NCBI GenBank assembly: GCA_028456385.1
Contig: JALNQF010000050.1
Span: 124,001 to 188,000 of the forward strand
Source: Ophiosphaerella korrae
Lineage: Eukaryota > Ascomycota > Dothideomycetes > Pleosporales > Phaeosphaeriaceae
Reading direction: 5' to 3'
DNA: 64,000 bases
The translations under genes were made by a program, and so were the position numbers. Below are positions 57,829 to 64,000 of the stretch, piece by piece (positions within the stretch are counted from its first letter, which is position 1; each line of letters opens with the position of its first letter). The notes beneath the pieces are model-generated. The model saw nothing but the letters and a program-made list of their open reading frames with translations, had not been told where the DNA came from and made no database searches.

Positions 57829-58366
57829 TGAGTTCTTAAAGTTTTAATCGAGTACAATCAAAGCTTATTTACGATTGAATTTCATGGCAGAAGTCTTGAA
57901 CAAAGTCTGGAAAATAACCAGAGTACTGCCTCGCCACTTTGTGTGTCTCGCTTTGCAGAGAGTGACATTACTTTGACGCTTGTTCTGCACCAGCGCTTAC
58001 ACTGAAAATGCTGCAGCAGCCCAGCAACGGATTCTTACTCTTCTCGAGGAATTGAATTGAATCCCCAACCCCTGTAATCGAGCGGAGGGGAACATGCGGC
58101 ATTTGCTCACGGGGGCAGTCGGACATCCAGCGAAGCGACATCCCTGCTTGCACAGCGTCACAAGCTGAATTTTACGCCATGTTTATATTAGTAAGTTAGC
58201 AGTCTTCAACAAGCTTCGGAATCTTCTTATCTCCGATGGAGTATTGCCGTCTGACAAATAGCAAGCACAAATTTGGGGACTCTAACGATTTCCTTGGGTG
58301 GCATATAACATAAATGAAGGACCTCGAATGATGTACCCATGTTTTAGATACTACCAACTACGCAAC
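57829..58366. other. intergenic gap
   Basis: 540 bp between the regulator and the SnoaL-like relic. No gene is supported. Confidence 0.5.
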
Positions 58367-58765
58367 ATGACCCATTCAAGCAACTTTGTTATCATCCAAA
58401 ACCTCTATCAGGCGAACGAGACAGCTGATCTAGAGGCCTTTTACAGGGATCTCTCACCGGATATCGTATGAAAGGAGAGCGATGGGTTCCCAACACCAGG
58501 GATCTTCTACAGCAGGGCGGGGATTGAGGACAAGGTGTTTAATGTACTCAGGCAGGAGTGGGGTTGTTTTCACTTTTCACTTGAGCACCTGATAGACGGT
58601 AAAGAGCATATTGTTGCACTTGGAACCTACCGAGGTACACATCGCAAGACAGGCCGGTCTTTTGAAGCCAGAGCCTCGCATGTATGGCACCTGCTCAATG
58701 GAAAGATCATTCGTTTCGAGCAGTTTGCTGACACGCATGTGATGCAGACTGCGGCTACAGCCTGA
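58367..58765 (+). pseudogene. SnoaL/NTF2-like protein with one nonsense codon
   Basis: From ATG 58367 the frame reads NFVIIQNLYQANETADLEAF, then LSPDIV, a TGA at 58469-58471, and KESDGFPTPGIFYSRAGIED onward to a natural TGA at 58765. Without the stop it would encode about 132 residues, the normal size of a SnoaL_2/ketosteroid-isomerase-like fold. The end FEARASHVWHLLNGKIIRFEQFADT is very typical. The stop sits exactly where members have Trp (the IxWxE motif). This is the only visible lesion, so either the gene died recently or the base is a sequencing error. Family members isomerise or cyclise small molecules, including polyketides, which fits a metabolite cluster. Confidence 0.78.
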
Positions 58766-59238
58766 CCAACGTCAGCATACTGGTCGCGAGTCGTACTGCA
58801 TGCAGCCATAATCAAAAATAGCACGCATATGAGTAGCGCGAATGTGTGTTCGAGGCGAAAAAGATGGATCTAAGCAATTATTGGTTGGAACGTGCGTAAC
58901 TATAAGGGGAGATAGGGTTGGACTTTCGGAGACGGATAGTGTCAGCAACGACAAACGTGGTTGATAGCTAGAGCTTTAGAATTCTATCGGCCGTTAAAAC
59001 TAGTCTTCCTAACATTATCTAAACTCAACCGATGCTATGGTATCATCAATTGATGAAAATTAGATGGTTATAAACAATAAAATCGATGTAAAACAAAGGT
59101 TTCGTGGAGCCACCACCAATTGTGCTGATGATGGGGCTACAAGAAATAGGCAGTATATAGTATACATGATCTATAAACTAAAAGTTCTGAACCAATCGAA
59201 TTCTCCAATTACAGCAGGCATAAGCGTGAATAAAATGA
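58766..59238. other. AT-rich gap
   Basis: 470 bp, AT-rich. No feature is seen. Confidence 0.5.
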
Positions 59239-61034
59239 TTACCATGGCATGAGCGGACGATCTCGAGAAGCATAATTTGGGATCTTCTGCATTGGTGGCA
59301 GGCAGAGTGTTATTGTACGCCAAGTAAGGAACAATCCAGCTAGTCTCATGCTTAAGTTCGTAACCTCCTCTTCGCCGCCTCTGCAATCGCTGATATTGCG
59401 TACCGCTCCTCGCATGAAACGTATTGCCATCACGGATTGGCCGTCTCTTACAACTTCCCTTGCCTTCTCCAAAAACACCCGCGCACCCTCAGGCAATGGC
59501 TCAGTTTCCGGCGCGCCCTGTGGTCTTCCCTTTTCCTCGATGCCAATCTTCCAATTGCAAAGTGAGATCAAGCTTTCGCGCTGCCAGATACCCTCGTGGT
59601 CCGGACAGAGCTGAAGGAGCTGGACAGCATCCCTTCGAATAGGTAAATCACGGCATCGGAAAACGATATAGAATAATGCTCCTTGGACGCTGTTGTCGAA
59701 TGGCAGCGTCAATAGAGAGCTAGATTTACGGGCGATCTGGCGCTGGAGGATCCGGCGGCCGAGGTATATCATGCGAGAGTAAGTATTGTTATACTTGTCG
59801 TAAACCATGGGCGTGGTAGTAAAGAGAGTTTCCAGCGTGTTTGAAATTAGCAAGTAACACAGCTCGAGCTGGTGACGGGCTTGAAGCGCATCCACGGTCA
59901 ATGCATTGGCTGGAAGACGATCCATAAGATTTTGAAAGGCCCTTTTCCATTGGTCAAGGCCATAAATGTGGGCTTGATACACGCGTTGCAGGGTCAACAG
60001 ATCCGGAGATGAGTGGCATCCATTATGTGACTCTGCGTAACCAGTATCCTTGATCCAACGAAGGAAGCGTAACACGTTGTTTATCTTTCCATCCATGTCA
60101 CATCGAGCTTCCCTCAAATTTTCAAATCTGAGAGATCCGAGACTTGAATTATAGCCCATAATAGCATGATAGTCGAAGTCTACTGTGGAACTTCCATGCA
60201 GCGTAGCTTGTATGAGAACCCGACCCAAGATATGGGCTACCTGTTTGACCATGATCCGAGAGCCTGCTAATTGCTGTTGCTCAGAGAGAATGCTCAGACC
60301 ACTATGAAGGTGAGTCAAAGCGTTGTCCACATTATCCCGTAAGAATTCCAGCCACGTAAATATCAGACAAGACATGAGAATCACTTCCAGGAATGGCCCG
60401 CCTGTTTTGATTCTGTTGGACAGCATGCTGACTGCCTTAGTATATTCATAGACTGCAAACCTCACCAGATGGTCGTATCGATCATTGGAAGGGGCGTGTT
60501 GCAGCATCTGAGAGATTTCGCCAGCCTCATACAGGGAGCTCAGCGCAAGAATGGCATGTCGTACAGCTGGTTCCTCCTCACTTAGTTGCAGAACGAGATT
60601 GTTCCAAAAGTCTGTATCGAAGTAACCAGAGATGTCTTTCGAAACATGTACACGATAATAATTGAGGCATCGGCTTTCATCTCGGTCGACTCCGCTGCGT
60701 GCACGATTCAAGTCGCATGGGATATGCAATGCATATACTGGAACAGGAGCTCTCAAGTCCGAAGCAGAGGCAGGCGTAACATGGGAACTCCGATCCAGGC
60801 GCTCATGCAGCACGTCGTACTTGGAACGGCGAGTGCTGGACTTCCTAGGGGGTGGGGGCGTATAACCTTCGCAGGTACGCCCCGTCGAGGTGCACTTGAT
60901 GCAAAAGGGCTTCGTCTCGTCACACTTGACGCGCCGAGTCCTAAGGTTGCGGTGAGAACACACCACCAGTTGTAGGCTTAGAAGACTAACTTGCAAACTG
61001 AACATCCAGTCCGAACCTTTGTTTTACGGTCCAT
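59239..61034 (-). CDS. Zn(II)2Cys6 transcription factor
   Basis: This predicted 581-residue protein has exons 61034-60991 and 60940-59239. A 50-bp intron falls inside the zinc cluster between Cys14 and Cys21, a common position in this family. The cluster is complete: Cys11, 14, 21, 28, 31 and 38, with RTGCSVC spliced to KTRRVKC then DETKPFCIKCTSTGRTC. A Pro-rich linker follows. The middle domain is fungal_trans_2-like (FWNNLVLQLSEEEPAVRHAILALSSLYEAG, then NNALTHLHSGLSIL-type and LRRDAVQLLQLCP motifs). It probably binds CGG-containing sites as a dimer in the nucleus. Being the intact regulator next to the dead enzymes, it may have been the cluster's own regulator or an unrelated neighbour. The ATG at 61034 gives a short basic N-terminus as expected. 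Confidence 0.85.
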
Positions 61035-62822
61035 GCAGTCTTACTTCACGTTGGGTAGACGTCGGATTGTTTGCTCCTGTAAGGCGTTGAAACACAGTCG
61101 GGTAATGCTGGTGGGGTAGGATCCGATAGTTGAGGTGCTGTGGTATGCTTACTGTCGAGGCGGAGACTTATTAGGTTAAGTTACTGGATCGTGTCTAGTC
61201 TATGATTGACCCACAGGGACTGCAGTGGCTCTGACGGCTGCTGGCCCGAGCTCCAAGCCTCTAACCCGCCCTGAACTAAGATAGATAAAGTGCAGGCCTG
61301 AGCGTAACATTGGGCCGCCGCCGGGTGACAGATGCCTAAATGGGAAATATGTTGCTGCGAGTATCCAAACAGCACTGTCAGCGCCTCAAGTATCGAGGCC
61401 AATCAACTAGGACCGCATCGTCATTATTGCGTCGAGTTACTTTTGTAGAGAATGTGGCTTGGCGCACAGCCGGTGCTCACAATTGTCCGATGCCTCATTC
61501 TCTTACTAATTGCCTGGAGGCTGACGCATGCACCTCTATGGGCTACCGCCAAAAGTCACACAATCGGTAGCTGTAGGATGCCGCCACAGGCTTGCTGCAA
61601 TGACTGGGTTGTGGGCGCTGGGCACGCCGTGATCCTGATTGTGCTGGCGACAGTCGAGACCAGCGGAAAAGCATAAGCGGCTAGTGTCGTACATTGTGCG
61701 TGGGAAAGTGTTGCATGACCGTCCCTTTGAATGGGTCGCTCGACTGCGGAAGCGTCCAAGGCGACGGCAGAAAGATTACTAGAAGCGGGTGTCCGCTTGT
61801 GAAGCGTGGGTTCGTGGTCCGCGACGATGTAACCATAATGGCCAGTCAGGCCGACGAGGAAGTTTACAAGCGGTCTCAACGGCGTCTAAGCTCGATCAGA
61901 ATTCTGGTACAGCAATAAAGGATGGATGCACCGGCATCGCCTTGGGGCGGATGCTAGTTGGGGAAAGTGTACAAGCTGAGTTTACGTGGATGCGGGTCCT
62001 TCGTCGCGCTCCCAGCCCCATCACACTGCCTGGGTCTACGTATGCAGGCAAGTTCGGGGCAAATATCGATCTCATAATTCAGACTACTTCTGTATGAGAA
62101 GGAGGAGCTGCTAGACCACGCTTGAGCCCCAGCAGAACCCAAAAATCAGGGTCTAACCAAGAGCAATAAGCTGTGCGAGCTGAAATGGGTTTCCTGCACT
62201 GGCCCGATCATTAACAAAGATTTTTTGGTCAGATCCATTGCTTCTCTGGGCTGTGGAGTAAACAGGAAAAGGAGCGAGGTGAGGTAGAGGCAAAATTGAC
62301 ACAGCACCAACCGACCAGACCGGCATTCTTCTTGGCAGCTTGATTAAACGTCAGCATGTGGTTGCATGTAGCGAAATGACAGATCAGCCTGGCAGGTTCT
62401 TTGCTCACATGACTTTTGAACTCCAAATAGGCTATCTGCTCGGAGGTCTTGCGGCTACTACTTGGCGCCGTAATAACTATTCTTATAAATGTATTGCGAA
62501 GGCTTGATATTAGATGCTGAATGATACGCTGCGGCTAGTTGCATGCGTTACTATGGTTACTGATCAAAGCCAAGTCGATCAAGCTGAGAGGATAGTAGGA
62601 GGCTCACCTAATTCATTGTAGTCCATATGACTTCTAAAGGAAGTCTTTCAGACTCTAGCAAGGTTCCTTCGCAATCATCGCCCACACCATAGTCCTGCCC
62701 ACAATAGCGCCGATGCCGTTCGTCTTCGACTGGAAAAATTAACGTTGAGACGCAAAGCACAAAGGGTACGCAAAAGGAAATCATCAAAAGAACCACCAAT
62801 GCATCGCTTTCTTCAGCTAGAC
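61035..62822. other. 1.8-kb intergenic region
   Basis: Short overlapping frames on both strands, none with recognisable domains. No RNA gene or repeat is seen. It contains the promoter of the minus-strand Zn2Cys6 gene. Confidence 0.5.
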
Positions 62823-63458
62823 TTAGACGCTTTCGGTCTCCACTGGAGTAGCGCCTGTAAACTCGTTGGGCAGGAACTCAAGCACCTTTCGCAGGGCCTC
62901 CATGTTGCTACTCCATTGGCGAGTGGTTTCGGTCTCGAGTTCGTCGCCTTTGGCATCATCGTCTTGGATCAGAAGTTCCATGGTCCTTCGAAGCTTACCA
63001 TACGCCACATTTAGCTCGGAGTGTGAAATCTCAAGCTTGTTGTACTTCTCAGTCATAATCAATAGCCGAGCCTCGAGATCGTGAGCGTGCTGCTCTTTGC
63101 TCTCACAGAAAGCACGTTGAGCTGCTCGGTTTTGTGCTCGGCGACGCTGCAAATACATTAGTCTCACTCCCTTTCCTATGCGAAATTCCGAACTTACATC
63201 AGAGGCTGTTTGTATCCTCTCAGCTGGTGTGTGGCTGTCGCTAGGTTCAAATATAGGCTCGATGTGAGTGGGTGGTCCTGGGCTGCAATTCGGGCTATCG
63301 TGGTCTGAGCCGAAATCTGAAGAGGCTATTGGCACTAGGTAGGAGCCAAGTTCATCCACAATATAGGGATAATATTTTTGATGCTTTGGCGCCGGGAACT
63401 GGTCGTATGTCGACGAGACCTTTTCATGATCAGTCGAGACGTAGGCAAAAGCAGGCAT
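62823..63458 (-). CDS. bZIP transcription factor, AP-1/Yap-like, with altered basic region
   Basis: This predicted protein has about 194 residues. Exons are 63458-63198 and 63146-62823, and the 51-bp intron (GTAAGT..CAG) lies directly before the basic region. The start is the first in-frame ATG; the frame stays open upstream without an ATG, and an extra upstream exon (ATG near 63501) is possible but its phase does not fit. The second exon opens with RRRAQNRAAQRAFCESKEQH. The Yap/AP-1 consensus ends in FRERKE, and here two arginines are Cys and Ser. A leucine zipper follows (HDLEARLLIMTEKYNKLEISHSELNVAYGKL). The zipper should still dimerise, while DNA binding may be changed or lost. No C-terminal Cys-rich redox domain is present. 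It may act in stress response or as a cluster regulator. Confidence 0.75.
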   Translation of the reverse strand: MPAFAYVSTDHEKVSSTYDQFPAPKHQKYYPYIVDELGSYLVPIASSDFGSDHDSPNCSPGPPTHIEPIFEPSDSHTPAERIQTASDVSSEFRIGKGVRLMYLQRRRAQNRAAQRAFCESKEQHAHDLEARLLIMTEKYNKLEISHSELNVAYGKLRRTMELLIQDDDAKGDELETETTRQWSSNMEALRKVLEFLPNEFTGATPVETESV

Positions 63459-64000
63459 CAACTTACGGGAGAGCCACTCGAGCTTGGGACTTTGAATAGC
63501 TCCTGAGGCATATCGAAAACTGTCGGGTGACAAACTGGGGCAGTATAATTGCCTTGGGTTGTTCAGTAGTCGAACTTTGGCGAACCCATTTGTTGTAGGT
63601 AAACAGACTAAGCTTATTGGTGTAGTTGAAGTGGAAGAGTAGGTGTATAAATCAGTACAAGGTCCTTGTCAAGTTGCCATACGGCTAGCTTATGACAGTG
63701 AAGTCAAATTTGAGCGATAGTGCTTGGACGATGAGTTGCTGATCTGGGAGTATTTGTATGCAAATGCTTGTGGTTGAGGCTGGCAACCCAATGGTGGGCG
63801 AGATGTAATCTTATATAGTGCGCAGGCGTCACCGAATCCCCATCAGGATCATGAGGTCAAATTGCAGATGGCGGCCGGCGGCTTGAGCAGGGGTCTCTTT
63901 GTCTTGCAGTTGCAGCAACGTGCGCACTCGGCAGCCACAACTACAACGGACCTCGGGCGTGTGGCTGTCTGCAAAACGGCATGGGTATGGCCACTGAGCA
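63459..64000. other. upstream region of the bZIP gene
   Basis: 540 bp holding the probable promoter. A minus-strand TATATAAG at about 63810-63817 lies 350 bp before the ATG. No other gene is seen up to the window end. Confidence 0.5.

Noticed and set aside
61452..62100. Several 70-100-residue frames between the two regulators
   Set aside because: Mutually overlapping on both strands, no ATG context or domain similarity.

Overview
This window looks like filamentous ascomycete DNA (Pezizomycotina, probably Dothideomycetes; the order is a guess). The signs are short spliceosomal introns of about 48-143 bp with GT..AG ends, Zn(II)2Cys6 regulators, a HET-domain gene, a FunK1 kinase, a fungal-rhodopsin relic, and a mosaic of GC-rich gene islands and AT-rich gene-poor stretches. 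I see no rRNA, tRNA, CRISPR array or telomere repeat.

Layout. 1-7.9 kb is gene-poor and decayed: an unassigned coding-like remnant, a stop-riddled Fot1/Pogo-type transposase start, and an inverted repeat. 8-14.5 kb holds an intact HET-domain gene, a multi-exon membrane protein divergent from a three-repeat gelsolin/severin gene, and a broken fungal-rhodopsin gene. 14.8-17 kb is a Zn2Cys6 regulator in ruins. 19.7-21 kb carries a secreted jacalin-like plus aerolysin-like protein. 22.4-34 kb has more ordinary genes: an orphan proline-rich protein, a spliced six-cysteine secreted peptide, an etherase-type GST and a J-domain protein. 36.5-39.1 kb is an 809-residue protein joining a caspase-like N-terminus to a CHAT-like C-terminus. 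A broken AAA+ gene and a FunK1 kinase follow.

46.9-63.5 kb resembles a decaying accessory or metabolic cluster. Intact members are an alcohol acetyltransferase, a GFA-family protein, an MDR oxidoreductase, a Zn2Cys6 regulator and a bZIP regulator. Broken members are a GNAT, an AMP-binding acyl-CoA ligase, a Zn2Cys6 regulator and a SnoaL/NTF2-like gene. Each broken gene has a stop where the family context favours tryptophan (TGG to TAG or TGA), which fits G:C to A:T decay such as RIP. A 778-bp element with perfect 23-bp terminal inverted repeats and a Myb/SANT-like ORF, best read as a PIF/Harbinger derivative, sits between the GFA and MDR genes.

A loose theme is cell-death or allorecognition-type machinery (HET, caspase/CHAT, pore former, FunK1) scattered among transposon-scarred DNA. 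This is inference from domain families; nothing in the sequence proves that they act together.
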